A stretch of DNA of 34,617 bases from NCBI GenBank assembly GCA_910578795.1, contig CAJTSD010000039.1:1-34617 (forward strand). Reading direction: 5' to 3'. Positions 16,241-25,297 of the stretch are shown piece after piece. The DNA is from an uncultured Lachnospiraceae bacterium (GTDB lineage: Bacteria; Bacillota; Clostridia; Lachnospirales; Lachnospiraceae). The notes beneath the pieces are model-generated. The model searched no databases and was not told the origin of the DNA. It was given only the letters and a program-made list of their open reading frames with translations. Position 1 is the first letter of the stretch. Each line of letters starts with the position of its first letter. The position numbers were made by a program, and so were the translations under genes.

Positions 16241-16396
16241 ATGGATAAATCATATATGACAGTGAAGGAATTTTGTGAGAGGCTGCAGGTCAGCACATCG
16301 ACGGTTTACAGAATGATTAAGGCAGGACAGATTCCGGCAGTGAAATTTGGGCGGTACTGGAAAATCCCGTGGAGTATTTTTGACACGATAAGGTAG
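16241..16396 (+). CDS. Excisionase-like small HTH protein
   Basis: A 51-residue protein from ATG 16241 with an AAAGGGG site 7 bases upstream. The sequence follows the excisionase/helix-turn-helix_17 pattern: MTVKEFCERLQVSTSTVYRM, then GQIPAVKFGRYWKIP. Such winged-helix proteins often act as recombination directionality factors or regulators in integrative elements. It lies about 15.5 kb from the recombinase gene, so a role in excision is uncertain; regulation of the divergent mob genes is equally possible. Confidence 0.75.
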   Translation: MDKSYMTVKEFCERLQVSTSTVYRMIKAGQIPAVKFGRYWKIPWSIFDTIR

Positions 16397-16459
16397 CTTT
16401 TTGTTTCGGTAATTGTGTGGTTACATGCAGCCGCTAAGCAGATTTATCTGTATGAAAGT

Positions 16460-16774
16460 TTAAGGAATGTTAAAAAAGCCTGTTATTGCTGCCGCTTGGA
16501 CGATTTGCGGTTTGGCAGCCTGTGGAGAGGTGTTTGGCTGGAGTTCTTCAAAATCAAGAAATTTATTGGGAGCTACATTGAGCACGGCGGCAATGTCAAA
16601 CAGGGCATCCAAGGAAAGCGCCTTTAAAATGTTGGGCGCTTCTAAATGCCCGATAAATGCGGGCGTCAATCCGGTCGCCTCCGCAAGCTCTTCCTGCGTC
16701 AGTCCGCGCAGCTTGCGGTAATAGGCGATTTTCAGTCCGATTTGGCGGTAGTTTTCTGCATAAATCTGTTTCAT
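16460..16774 (-). CDS. XRE-family transcriptional repressor
   Basis: Protein of 104 residues with a classic Cro/C1 helix-turn-helix in the N-terminal 70 residues (IGLKIAYYRKLRGLTQEELA, then TGLTPAFIGHLE). ATG 16774 is preferred over the TTG at 16780 because GGAGG lies 8 bases before it. The C-terminal tail is Ala/Pro-rich and not recognised. It is convergent with the excisionase-like gene and divergent from the WYL operon, so it may control the element's regulatory region. Confidence 0.85.
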   Translation of the reverse strand: MKQIYAENYRQIGLKIAYYRKLRGLTQEELAEATGLTPAFIGHLEAPNILKALSLDALFDIAAVLNVAPNKFLDFEELQPNTSPQAAKPQIVQAAAITGFFNIP

Positions 16775-16860
16775 GGGCAATTCCTCCGTTTGTTATTGTT
16801 TTGGCAGATAATGAACAATGACATTTTTGTTCTTTTTATGGTAGCGGATTGCCGCGATAA

Positions 16861-16889
16861 TTGACATGAATTTATAAATATATTATTAT
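16861..16889 (+). promoter_or_regulatory. Strong promoter in the region before the WYL operon
   Basis: TTGACA (16861-16866), 17 bases, TATTAT (16884-16889). Just upstream is the palindrome GCGGATTGCCGC (16843-16854), a possible operator. The first solid gene downstream is at 17117, so the leader would be about 220 bases. A second -10-like TATAAT lies at 17079-17084 but lacks a good -35. Otherwise 16781-17116 shows no gene that I can support. Confidence 0.5.
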
Positions 16890-17116
16890 ATCTGATAAAT
16901 ATGAAAATAAATACAACTGTAGAACACATTGCAGTACAGAGAAACAGGTTCAAGATAATTCTTCAATAAAAACTGGCGGTTATGATAGGTCTTTTTTAGA
17001 GGCAATATGTTTTGCTTTCATTTTGTAAAAAGCCGCAATAAAATTTGCACATCGTCATATTGTGTCGTTGTGGAAATTTATAATATTCATATACTCTTTG
17101 AGAAGGGAGGTAATGA

Positions 17117-18079
17117 ATGGACGACGTAACAAGGGCATTGTTCCTTTACTCTAAACTTATTGAAGGGAAAAGCATCAACAAGGCAGTATTCACTACGGAA
17201 TATAATTGTTCCGGCAGAACATTTGACAGGGATATTGAACGGATTCGGTTATTTTTAAGTGAATCCTACAGTGTGTCGGAAGTAATATATGACAGGGGCA
17301 GAAATGCTTATTACATGAGCGGAACAGAACGGGCAGAACTGGATTCAGTGGAATATTTATTTTTAAAGCGTATTTTGACGGATACAAAAGTACTTCGAGA
17401 GGACGAATATAAGACACTGATGTCACACTTGCTGTCCGGTACGGAGAAATCCCAATCGTTTGATTTGCTGAATAAAGAACCGTACAACGGCTATCGTTCG
17501 CCGTTACATAATAAGGCATTGCTGAAAATACACAAGGATTTGGTGCTTGTCATACAATACAGGAAGTGTATCCGAATGAAGTATTTCAAAAGTAACGGAG
17601 AGGAGGTTGAACGGGATGTCATTCCGTGTGCGGTCAGGTATGATTTGGGTTATCTGTACCTGATTGGATACAGGGAAGATAAAATGGACGAGTATCCGGC
17701 TTATTTTCGGCTGGACAGGATTTATTCCTTTGAAATCACGAGAAATCAGACAATCCGAGAGCAGGAAAAAATCAGGACATACATGGAATGCTGTTTTAGC
17801 GGAGTGGTTCAGATGTATGGCGGCAACTTTGTTGAGATTACGCTTGAATGTAAGGAAGATTACTTTTCATATGTATATGACAAGTTCCGAAATGCAGAAA
17901 TTGTGGAGCAGGATAAGGAGCTGCTGACAGTAAAAATCGGTGCTTTTGAGGACGGCTTTGTCCGATGGCTGATGGGACAGTCGCAGGATAGGGTGGCACT
18001 GCTTGGTCCTGAGAGCACAAAAAATAAACTTGTAGAGAGCGCAAGAAATATCATGAAAAAATACGGAGGTAAAGGCTGA
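17117..18079 (+). CDS. WYL-domain transcriptional regulator
   Basis: Protein of 320 residues. The N-terminal winged-helix part (about 1-70) has the HTH pattern SINKAVFTTEYNCSGRTFDR. A central WYL domain is visible as IQYRKCIRMKYFKSNGEEVE, then VIPCAVRYDLGYLYLIGYRE. A WCX-like C-terminal domain follows. WYL regulators bind ligands or nucleic acid and often control phage-defence genes (BrxR and CapW are relatives by class). The start has GGGAGGTAATGA. Its stop is one base before the next start, so it heads a four-gene operon. Confidence 0.88.
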   Translation: MDDVTRALFLYSKLIEGKSINKAVFTTEYNCSGRTFDRDIERIRLFLSESYSVSEVIYDRGRNAYYMSGTERAELDSVEYLFLKRILTDTKVLREDEYKTLMSHLLSGTEKSQSFDLLNKEPYNGYRSPLHNKALLKIHKDLVLVIQYRKCIRMKYFKSNGEEVERDVIPCAVRYDLGYLYLIGYREDKMDEYPAYFRLDRIYSFEITRNQTIREQEKIRTYMECCFSGVVQMYGGNFVEITLECKEDYFSYVYDKFRNAEIVEQDKELLTVKIGAFEDGFVRWLMGQSQDRVALLGPESTKNKLVESARNIMKKYGGKG

Positions 18080-18080
18080 T

Positions 18081-19865
18081 ATGGCAAAGAAGATAAGATT
18101 TCCATTGGAAATGGAAAACGGGGTCGCGGTTCGTAACATGGTGGAGCTAAGGGAGCATTTTTCATTGGCAAAAGTGTTGGAGTATTTTGAAAACGGGAAA
18201 CTGGTGGTATGGCTGAGAGACCATTATGAAAACGACATAGCTGATGCGGTTGAGGCATTGGGGAAAGATGAACAGGATTTAGCAAAAAAGCTTAGTGAAA
18301 TTTTTGACGTTCCATATGACGAGGATGTAGAGGAAGAGCTGGAAAAGGCGGCGGAGCGCGCAGAACGGTTGAAACGGCTGAAAGAATATACCGAGGATGA
18401 ACAGTTTTGGGATAAGGTTGATAATGTCGCTTTTGAACAGGACGAGCTGTATGATTTGCTTGACGAGGATGCGGAGACGATTTACCTGTGCGGGAAACGG
18501 TTTTCGATACCGCTGTCAAAGTCGGGCATTCGGTATATTGGGATAAACAATCCGACGGTTGTTGTTGATTCGAAGGTTTTGGTTGATTGGGAAGAGAAAG
18601 GGATATCGCTTGAAGGGGTTGTTTTTGATGATAAGTATCAGGCTGTTATGGATAGCGTAAATAGTGTAAATGAGAGTGTGGAACAGAGAGACTCGGCAAA
18701 GACCGTTGTCATTGGTGCATATTCTAAGAATACTTATTTGCCGTTGGGAGATTCGTTTTCATTTGTTTACAGGGACATATTTTCACATGTTGACTTGGAA
18801 CATGCAATGAAACTGTATGATAAAATAAAACCAGAGTTGGAAAAACTAAATTATGATGGAGATTCTTTAGGGCATTATATAGAGATTATCAAAGAAATTA
18901 ATGATGCTATAGATTTGTGTAAAGCATCGAGGGAAAAGCTGAATAAGGATTTCAAAGTTTATTCGGATTTTGGTATGCAGTGTTATTGCAGGAAAATGAA
19001 AATGTCAATATGCGACACACCGCTGGCATTTATATATGATTATAATAAAAATAATCTTTACACAAGAGTAATTATGCGTATATCTAGGTTTTCTTTTCAG
19101 TGGGAAAGTAAAGATGCAAATAAAAATACAGAGAATTTGGCTGATTTTGTTCAGCATTGCGAGGTGGAAAAAAGATATCAATTTCTTTTTTGGGCATTGA
19201 TGATAATGACAGTGGATAAGGCGGATGCGGAAAAACATTTATCCACTATCTGTCAATTTGCAGAAATACTCTGCATAACGGAGGATGAGCTAGAGGATAT
19301 TATCAGGATTGTTAACATTATTTATAATCCAAACGAATCGCAAAAATTCAAGACGTATAATATACCAAATTTCTTTAAGAAGGTATTGAAGTTGACGGGG
19401 GCAAAAAATTTTAGATTTGCTATAAAAAAGAAGAATGAGTTAGAAGATGTCAATATCAAGAAATCGGACAGAGAACCTACACTATTTGATAAGTGGCTAA
19501 CAATAGCAGAGAAGAAATCCGATGATGATGTATACCAACTTGTTAATAACTGTATTGAAGAGATACATGCATATATTGTTAAGAACAAGGATGATGAAAT
19601 CGTGCAGTATGCCATAGCTATGCTGTCAGCAAAAGAGCTTAGAGATGGCGTGGAATGGGTTGCAAAGGAAATTTTTAACAGGAATATTACGGTTATATCT
19701 TCTATAAAGAAAGCAAACACTTGTCAACAGCAACTTAGCAATTTGTTCAACAATTATCGTGATGTGATTTATGTTAATGATTCGTTTTTACGCGAGGTTC
19801 ATGAAATAGGAAGAGATATTGTTCGGACTTCTGTAGAATGTACTAAATATCTTAAAAAAAATTAA
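18081..19865 (+). CDS. Unrecognised 594-residue protein of the WYL-AAA operon
   Basis: I cannot assign a family. The first 190 residues look like a conserved module: KIRFPLEMENGVAVRNMVEL, then VLEYFENGKLVVWLRDHY, an acidic helical stretch and YIGINNPTVVV. I have a vague memory of similar N-termini in other Firmicutes proteins. The rest (about 190-594) is mostly helical, rich in Lys/Asp/Asn, without a visible catalytic motif or membrane segment. The DNA becomes clearly more AT-rich from about 18640, at the module border, which suggests a swapped C-terminal part. It starts one base after the WYL gene and is followed by the AAA+ gene after 26 bases, so the products should act together. Confidence 0.65.
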   Translation: MAKKIRFPLEMENGVAVRNMVELREHFSLAKVLEYFENGKLVVWLRDHYENDIADAVEALGKDEQDLAKKLSEIFDVPYDEDVEEELEKAAERAERLKRLKEYTEDEQFWDKVDNVAFEQDELYDLLDEDAETIYLCGKRFSIPLSKSGIRYIGINNPTVVVDSKVLVDWEEKGISLEGVVFDDKYQAVMDSVNSVNESVEQRDSAKTVVIGAYSKNTYLPLGDSFSFVYRDIFSHVDLEHAMKLYDKIKPELEKLNYDGDSLGHYIEIIKEINDAIDLCKASREKLNKDFKVYSDFGMQCYCRKMKMSICDTPLAFIYDYNKNNLYTRVIMRISRFSFQWESKDANKNTENLADFVQHCEVEKRYQFLFWALMIMTVDKADAEKHLSTICQFAEILCITEDELEDIIRIVNIIYNPNESQKFKTYNIPNFFKKVLKLTGAKNFRFAIKKKNELEDVNIKKSDREPTLFDKWLTIAEKKSDDDVYQLVNNCIEEIHAYIVKNKDDEIVQYAIAMLSAKELRDGVEWVAKEIFNRNITVISSIKKANTCQQQLSNLFNNYRDVIYVNDSFLREVHEIGRDIVRTSVECTKYLKKN

Positions 19866-19891
19866 AAAACAGATGAGGAGGATATCTATAT

Positions 19892-21391
19892 ATGGAAAAT
19901 AAATCCCTAAAATCCAAATTAGTCCGCTACATCGACGCGGGCTTCCCGATTATCTACATAAACACCTTTGAAGAAGACAAAGTAGACACCATCATTTCAG
20001 AAATCAGCAATGGCAAAGAGGTCTATGAGTGGAACGAAACAAACGGCTACATTGCCTTCGAAACAAAAACCCCTATGCAGGAGGACTGCACCCTCGAACA
20101 AATGCTCGACCAACTGAAAACGCGGGACCTGCTGGACAGAAAAATCATCATATTAAAGGACATCGCGCCCTACCTCGACGAACCCAAAATCGTCTCAAAA
20201 ATAAAGGGCATCGCAAGAATCATCAATCAGGGCGCGGATGCGGCGATTATGATTGTCTCGTCGATTTTGGTTATTCCAAAAGACCTTGAGAAGTTCATCA
20301 CGATTCTCGAAATGGACTACCTCGGGACGGACGAAATCAAGACGGTAATCCGAAACTTTATTCAGGACAATGCAATCAGCCAAACGATTGAAGAGGGGCT
20401 GATTGAGGAACTGGCATCCGCCTTTAAGGGGCTCACGGAATTTGAAATACAGAATTTACTGGCATTATCCTATGCCGACGACGGAGAGCTTACCAAGAAA
20501 GACCTGCGGCTGATTTTTGACCAAAAGCAGCAGATGATAAAGAAGGCAGGCATCCTTGAAATGATACCGCTCAAGGAAACGGTTGACGATATTGGCGGAC
20601 TGGAAAACCTGAAAGAATGGTTTATCAGAAAAGCCAAGGTATACAAAAATATGGGCAAGGCAAAAAAGTACGGCGTTGATATGCCAAAGGGCGTGTTGAT
20701 TGCGGGTGTTCCGGGCTGTGGAAAATCACTCAATGCAAAGGCGGCAGCAAACCTGTTTGAAGTCCCGCTGCTGCGCTTGGACATGGGACGTCTGATGGGC
20801 AAATATGTGGGAGAATCCGAGGGCAATCTTAGAAACGCCATTGCTTTGGCGGAGGCAATTGCGCCCTGCGTCCTTTGGATAGATGAACTGGAAAAAGCGT
20901 TTGCGGGCATCGGCGGTTCTGGAGGCGGGGCGGAGGTCACCACAAGGCTGTTCGGAAATTTCCTTACATGGATGCAGGAAAAGGAAAGCCCCACATTTGT
21001 CGTTGCTACGGCAAACGATATTACGCATCTGCCGCCCGAGTTACTCAGGAAAGGACGGTTTGACGAGATTTTTTATGTCGGTCTTCCGAACAGCGTGGAG
21101 CGGGAGAAAATATTTCAGATACATATTAAGAAAAGAAGACCGCAGGATTTGAAGAATATTGAGATAAAGGAACTGGTATCCAAAACGGACGGTTTTAGCG
21201 GCGCGGACATTGAAGGCGTTGTGAAAGATGCGGTCGAATCCGCATTTGCAGATGATAAAACAAATGTTCGAACAAAGGATATTGTGGATGCGATTCGGAA
21301 TACGCACTCTTTGTCGGAAATTATGAAAGAGGCGTTGGATAAAATGGCGAAAGAGTATGAAAAACGGAAATTTAAAAGCGCATCAAAATAG
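19892..21391 (+). CDS. AAA+ ATPase, Ycf46/FtsH-like
   Basis: Protein of 499 residues. The N-terminal half resembles Ycf46-type proteins (LVRYIDAGFPIIYINTFEED). A complete AAA+ module follows: Walker A GVPGCGKS (272-279), pore-like MGKYVGESEGNLR, Walker B VLWIDELEKAF (D331, E332), sensor ATAN, and the LLRKGRFDEIF arginine-finger region. The lid domain contains GFSGADIEGVVKDA. Such ATPases form hexamers that remodel or unfold proteins. There is no protease or membrane anchor. A GAGGAGGAT site precedes it. It sits between the 594-residue unknown and a glycine-zipper membrane protein. Confidence 0.9.
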   Translation: MENKSLKSKLVRYIDAGFPIIYINTFEEDKVDTIISEISNGKEVYEWNETNGYIAFETKTPMQEDCTLEQMLDQLKTRDLLDRKIIILKDIAPYLDEPKIVSKIKGIARIINQGADAAIMIVSSILVIPKDLEKFITILEMDYLGTDEIKTVIRNFIQDNAISQTIEEGLIEELASAFKGLTEFEIQNLLALSYADDGELTKKDLRLIFDQKQQMIKKAGILEMIPLKETVDDIGGLENLKEWFIRKAKVYKNMGKAKKYGVDMPKGVLIAGVPGCGKSLNAKAAANLFEVPLLRLDMGRLMGKYVGESEGNLRNAIALAEAIAPCVLWIDELEKAFAGIGGSGGGAEVTTRLFGNFLTWMQEKESPTFVVATANDITHLPPELLRKGRFDEIFYVGLPNSVEREKIFQIHIKKRRPQDLKNIEIKELVSKTDGFSGADIEGVVKDAVESAFADDKTNVRTKDIVDAIRNTHSLSEIMKEALDKMAKEYEKRKFKSASK

Positions 21392-21406
21392 AATGGAGGG
21401 ACAATC

Positions 21407-22957
21407 ATGGCAGAAAATCAGGTTATGGACGAAAGAAGGCAGGAATATCTGACGGAGCATGAAGCAAAAAGTGTCATCAAAATGTTTCGGGATTTTTTGA
21501 AGCTATATAAGGGAAAAGACGCGGAAATGAGTGACCAGCAGTGGCTTGAGATGCTCTTTCGAAGAGAGCTTCCGGAACTGAAAGAAGAGGAAATCAAGCA
21601 GGAGTCGGAGCAGATTGTGACAGCCATCAAACGGTTTGACGAAAATCTAGCCTCCTGCAATGAAGCTGCCCAAAATGGAATTTCAAAGGAAAATTGGCTT
21701 GCCGACAAGCTGCAGGAGTCGTCAGTCGGGATGTCGGTCAATGAGTATGGAAAAACGCTTGCGCAGATTGATAAAGCCCTGTATGAAAAGAACATGGAGC
21801 TTGCAAATGCCCTTTCAAGAAGCAAGGACGGGCATATTATGATGAGCCCCAATCTCGACGGGAACATTGCAGAGCATATGATTGCCGATTCCGCCAAGCT
21901 GAGCGCCGTTTTGCAGGGCAAGAATGTTTCTGTTAAAATTCCAAATTCTCATGCAGCTAATTCAGTAGATGTAACTATTGTTAACCATGATATAGATGCC
22001 CATAATATAAATCATGAAGTTAAACGGCATAATTATCAGCTTAAATTCGGCAAAGATGCGAAAGCGACAATTGAGTTGATTGAAAGAGGAAATTACAATA
22101 ATCAACAAATTATTGTACCCACGGAACAGCTTGAAGAGGTACAGGCACATTTTAGAGCAAAAGGCTCCTCCAAGACGATTACAGACCATATAGAGGCGTG
22201 GGGCGTAAAGGGAAAATCCTTTACAAAAGAGGAGATGAAAGCGTTGCAGGAACATGCACAAAGCCAAAATGCTGCCCCTGCGTATGACTGGAGTCATTAT
22301 CAGACAAAGGATTTGGCGTTAAATATCGGTAAGAATGCAGGCGTGAGGGGGGTTTTGTCGGCGGCTGTTACAACGGGGCTGAATATTGCTTCTAAAATAT
22401 TCAAAGGCGAAAAAGTTGACAAAGATGAACTTGTCGAAACTGCCATTAAAACGGGAGTGGATACTTCTGTCAAGACGGTTGCGGCAGGAACGCTTACGGT
22501 TGCGGTTAAAAAAGGCATTCTCAAGTGTATTCCAAAAGGAACACCCGCAGGAGTCATTGCCAACATTGCCTGCGTCGGTATTGAAAATGCTAAGGTATTG
22601 AAGAAGATTGCATCAGGCGAGTTGTCGGTAACGAAGGGGATTGACCAAATGGGAAGGGTAACAACGTCAACGGTCGGAGGACTTTGCGGAATGGCAAAAG
22701 GAGCTTCACTTGGAGCAGAGCTAGGAACAGTAGCAGGACCAGTGGGAACGGTTGTTGGCGGTTTTGTTGGCGGAACAGTCGGCTACTTTGCGGGATCAAG
22801 TGTTGGGAATGCTATTTATGAAGCCGGAAAGAAGGTCGCAGACGCAGCCAAGACTGTTGGAAAAGCGACTATGGAAGGGCTTAAGACGATAGGAGAAGGA
22901 GTTGCAAATGTAGGGAAATCTTTTGTGAGGGGACTTGCCAATGCCTTGGGATTTTAA
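21407..22957 (+). CDS. Glycine-zipper membrane protein, possible effector
   Basis: Protein of 516 residues, not matched to a known family. The N-terminal 300 residues are soluble, charged and helical, with an AT-rich patch at 21930-22100 that may be an inserted segment. Residues of about 420-475 form a long Gly/Ala/Val-rich stretch (GTVAGPVGTVVGGFVGGTVG) typical of glycine-zipper helices that insert into or perforate membranes. An amphipathic, Lys/Ala-rich tail follows (KKVADAAKTVGKATMEGLK). There is no signal peptide. Being last in a tight operon (15 bases after the AAA+ gene, terminator after it) it could be a membrane-disrupting effector or a secreted factor. This is inference only. Confidence 0.7.
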   Translation: MAENQVMDERRQEYLTEHEAKSVIKMFRDFLKLYKGKDAEMSDQQWLEMLFRRELPELKEEEIKQESEQIVTAIKRFDENLASCNEAAQNGISKENWLADKLQESSVGMSVNEYGKTLAQIDKALYEKNMELANALSRSKDGHIMMSPNLDGNIAEHMIADSAKLSAVLQGKNVSVKIPNSHAANSVDVTIVNHDIDAHNINHEVKRHNYQLKFGKDAKATIELIERGNYNNQQIIVPTEQLEEVQAHFRAKGSSKTITDHIEAWGVKGKSFTKEEMKALQEHAQSQNAAPAYDWSHYQTKDLALNIGKNAGVRGVLSAAVTTGLNIASKIFKGEKVDKDELVETAIKTGVDTSVKTVAAGTLTVAVKKGILKCIPKGTPAGVIANIACVGIENAKVLKKIASGELSVTKGIDQMGRVTTSTVGGLCGMAKGASLGAELGTVAGPVGTVVGGFVGGTVGYFAGSSVGNAIYEAGKKVADAAKTVGKATMEGLKTIGEGVANVGKSFVRGLANALGF

Positions 22958-23030
22958 AGCCAATATTATATTAGACAAATACTGAGGGAATTTGTTCCTT
23001 TGGTAATTATGGCGGTTTTTTAATTTTATG

Positions 23031-23070
23031 GAAGTCGATGGAGTAATCCATCGGCTTCTTTTGTCTTTTT
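23031..23070 (+). terminator. Terminator of the WYL-AAA operon
   Basis: GAAGTCGATGG (23031-23041) pairs with CCATCGGCTTC (23048-23058) with one G-T pair, followed by T-rich DNA. It lies about 75 bases after the glycine-zipper gene. Confidence 0.8.
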
Positions 23071-23312
23071 AATGATAGGAACCTGTTTCCTGTTTAACCA
23101 GTCGTGAATTATTTGCTGCGAATCAGGTCAGCAAGATTTACGGATTTGACAGCATATATCCGATAAAAAGCAAAGTTTCTGCACTAATATGCATAAACTT
23201 TAAAACTTTGAAAATAAATGCACTGTATTACCGTGTTAAAAAATGAGGAACGTTAGTTTACCATAATCGGAAAACTCGCATTTTCAGATATATATGATAA
23301 CCATAAGCAAAG

Positions 23313-23342
23313 TACCGACAATAAAAACCTGTCGGTATTTTT
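23313..23342 (+). terminator. Terminator-like hairpin in the leader of the DUF932 gene
   Basis: TACCGACA (23313-23320) pairs with TGTCGGTA (23330-23337), then TTTTT. It stands 34 bases before the DUF932 start, so it may act as an attenuator for the recombination module or end a short upstream RNA. The DNA between 23071 and 23312 shows no gene that I can support; a TTGACA at 23146 has no -10 at correct spacing. Confidence 0.65.
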
Positions 23343-23375
23343 GTGTAAAAAAAACAAAAAAGGAGGATTTACAGT

Positions 23376-24308
23376 ATGGCAGCAGAAGTGGAAACGATGT
23401 TTTACACAAGGGAAAAGCCTTGGCACGGTTTGGGGACAAGGGTAGAGGAGGCGCCTTCGTCAAAGGAGGCGCTGGAACTGGCAGGTTTGGACTGGACGGT
23501 GGTGCAGGTGCCGATTTATACGGGCACAAAGGATGTGATTTCAGGGTACAGGGCAAATGTGCGTGACAGCGACCGCAGGGTGCTTGGCGTGGTGACTGAC
23601 CGTTATAAGATTGTCCAAAACCGTCAGGCGTTTGCGTTTACGGACGCTTTACTGGGCGCGGGCGTCCGCTATGAAACGGCAGGCTCATTGCAGGAAGGGC
23701 GGAGGGTGTGGCTGCTCGCACGCCTTCCGAGGGAGTACATCATTTCAGGGGAACGGATTTCACCGTACCTCGTGTTCAGCAACAGCCATGATGGCAGCGG
23801 TGCGGTTAAAGTCGCGCTCACGCCTGTCAGGGTTGTCTGCAACAATACGCTCAATTTGGCGCTGGATACGGCGAAACGTTCATGGTCCATGATTCACACG
23901 GGAAATGTCAGCGATAAGATTCAGGAGGCAAAGGATACCCTTTTTATGGCAGAGGAATACATGGACAGTCTCGGGAAGGAATTTGAACGGCTCCGGAAGC
24001 AGAAGATTACCGACCAGCAGGTAAAAGAATTTATAGAGCTGCTTTTGCCAATCGAAAAGGACGCGACTGCGGGGCAGGTCAAAAACATCACAAAACTGCG
24101 CAGGGATATGCAGGGGAGATATTATGACGCGCCTGACTTAAAGGGCGTCGGGGGCAATGCATACCGTTTCATCAATGCCGTATCGGATTTTGCGACGCAC
24201 GCGGAACCGCTGCGCAGGACGGCAAATTATAAGGAGAACCTGTTTGTCCGCACAATGGACGGGAACCCGATGATTGACAAGGCGTACCAGCTTGTGTGCG
24301 CGGCGTAA
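23376..24308 (+). CDS. DUF932 phage/plasmid-like protein
   Basis: Protein of 310 residues of the DUF932/TIGR03299 type, recognised from the opening ETMFYTREKPWHGLGTRVEE, the YKIVQNRQAFAF segment, YLVFSNSHDGSGAVKVALTP and RVVCNNTLNLAL. The family is widespread in phages and integrative elements and its function is unknown; it is often beside recombination genes. It starts after AAAAGGAGG and heads a run of four genes with short gaps. This block is markedly more GC-rich than the DNA on either side. Confidence 0.88.
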   Translation: MAAEVETMFYTREKPWHGLGTRVEEAPSSKEALELAGLDWTVVQVPIYTGTKDVISGYRANVRDSDRRVLGVVTDRYKIVQNRQAFAFTDALLGAGVRYETAGSLQEGRRVWLLARLPREYIISGERISPYLVFSNSHDGSGAVKVALTPVRVVCNNTLNLALDTAKRSWSMIHTGNVSDKIQEAKDTLFMAEEYMDSLGKEFERLRKQKITDQQVKEFIELLLPIEKDATAGQVKNITKLRRDMQGRYYDAPDLKGVGGNAYRFINAVSDFATHAEPLRRTANYKENLFVRTMDGNPMIDKAYQLVCAA

Positions 24309-24334
24309 AAAGAGAAAACGAAAGGGGCGATTTT

Positions 24335-25264
24335 ATGTATGAGAAAACGGCAACGGCAGGAATGGGCAACGCGGAGTGGCTCGCACTTAGAAAAACGGGG
24401 ATAGGCGGTTCCGACGCAGGGACGGTGTGCGGACTGAACCCGTACAGCAGTCCCATGAAGTTGTTCTGTGACAAGACAAGTGAAGACCTACAGGAGCTTG
24501 ACAATGAAGCCGTCCGTCAGGGGCACGACCTTGAGGAATATGTCGCGCGGCGGTTCACGGAGGCGACGGGATTAAAGGTGAGGCGTTCCAATTATATGTA
24601 CCGGAGCGTAGAATACCCGTTCATGATAGCGGACGTTGACAGGCTGGTCATAGGGGAAGACGCGGGCTTGGAATGCAAGACGGCGAGCGCGTACAATGCG
24701 GACAAATGGAAGGACGGCGACATCCCGCTCCATTATGTCATGCAGTGTTGCCACTATATGGCGGTGACGGGAAAGCGCACATGGTATATCGCGGCGGTCA
24801 TCCTCGGACAGGAGTTCGTGTACCATAAGCTTGTATGGAATGACGAACTCATTACGCGCCTGATTGCGGTGGAAAAGGAGTTTTGGGAGAACCATGTCGT
24901 GGCAAGGGTAATGCCCGCGCCTGACGGTTCAAAAACCTGCGATAAGGTGCTGAACAGGTATTTCGGCGCGGTGAGGAAGGGCAGCGCCATAAGCCTGAAC
25001 GGATTTGACGAAAAACTAAGCCGCAGGGCGGAAATCATGGAGGAGATAAGCAGGCTGCAGAATGAGCAGAGTTGCATCGAGCAGGAGGTAAAGCTTTACA
25101 TGCAGGACAATGAATTTGCGGCAAGCGATAAGTACAGGGTGTCATGGAGCAGCGTGGAGACGACAAGGCTTGACACGCAGCGGATGAAACAGGAAAAGCC
25201 CGAACTTTACAGGGATTATGCAAAAGTGTCCGTGTCACGCCGTTTTCAGGTGAAGGCGGCATAA
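24335..25264 (+). CDS. YqaJ-family viral recombinase exonuclease
   Basis: Protein of 309 residues. The lambda-exonuclease-like fold is shown by WLALRKTGIGGSDAG near the start, ADVDRL with D100/D102 and the ECK of the PD-(D/E)XK site (E113, K115). Such enzymes chew one strand from DNA ends and hand the 3' overhang to a partner annealing protein. ATG 24335 has AAAGGGG upstream and is preferred over the in-frame ATG 24296, which overlaps the preceding gene. A coiled-coil-like C-terminal region follows the nuclease domain. The next gene encodes the likely partner. Confidence 0.9.
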   Translation: MYEKTATAGMGNAEWLALRKTGIGGSDAGTVCGLNPYSSPMKLFCDKTSEDLQELDNEAVRQGHDLEEYVARRFTEATGLKVRRSNYMYRSVEYPFMIADVDRLVIGEDAGLECKTASAYNADKWKDGDIPLHYVMQCCHYMAVTGKRTWYIAAVILGQEFVYHKLVWNDELITRLIAVEKEFWENHVVARVMPAPDGSKTCDKVLNRYFGAVRKGSAISLNGFDEKLSRRAEIMEEISRLQNEQSCIEQEVKLYMQDNEFAASDKYRVSWSSVETTRLDTQRMKQEKPELYRDYAKVSVSRRFQVKAA

Positions 25265-25297
25265 TGGAAAATACGGAAACAAAAAAGGAATGGAGGG

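Noticed and set aside
16901..16969. 22-codon frame MKINTTVEHIAVQRNRFKI...
   Set aside because: No ribosome site before it, although a good promoter lies just upstream; too weak to list as a gene.
23146..23151. TTGACA as promoter of the DUF932 module
   Set aside because: No acceptable -10 at 16-18 bases.
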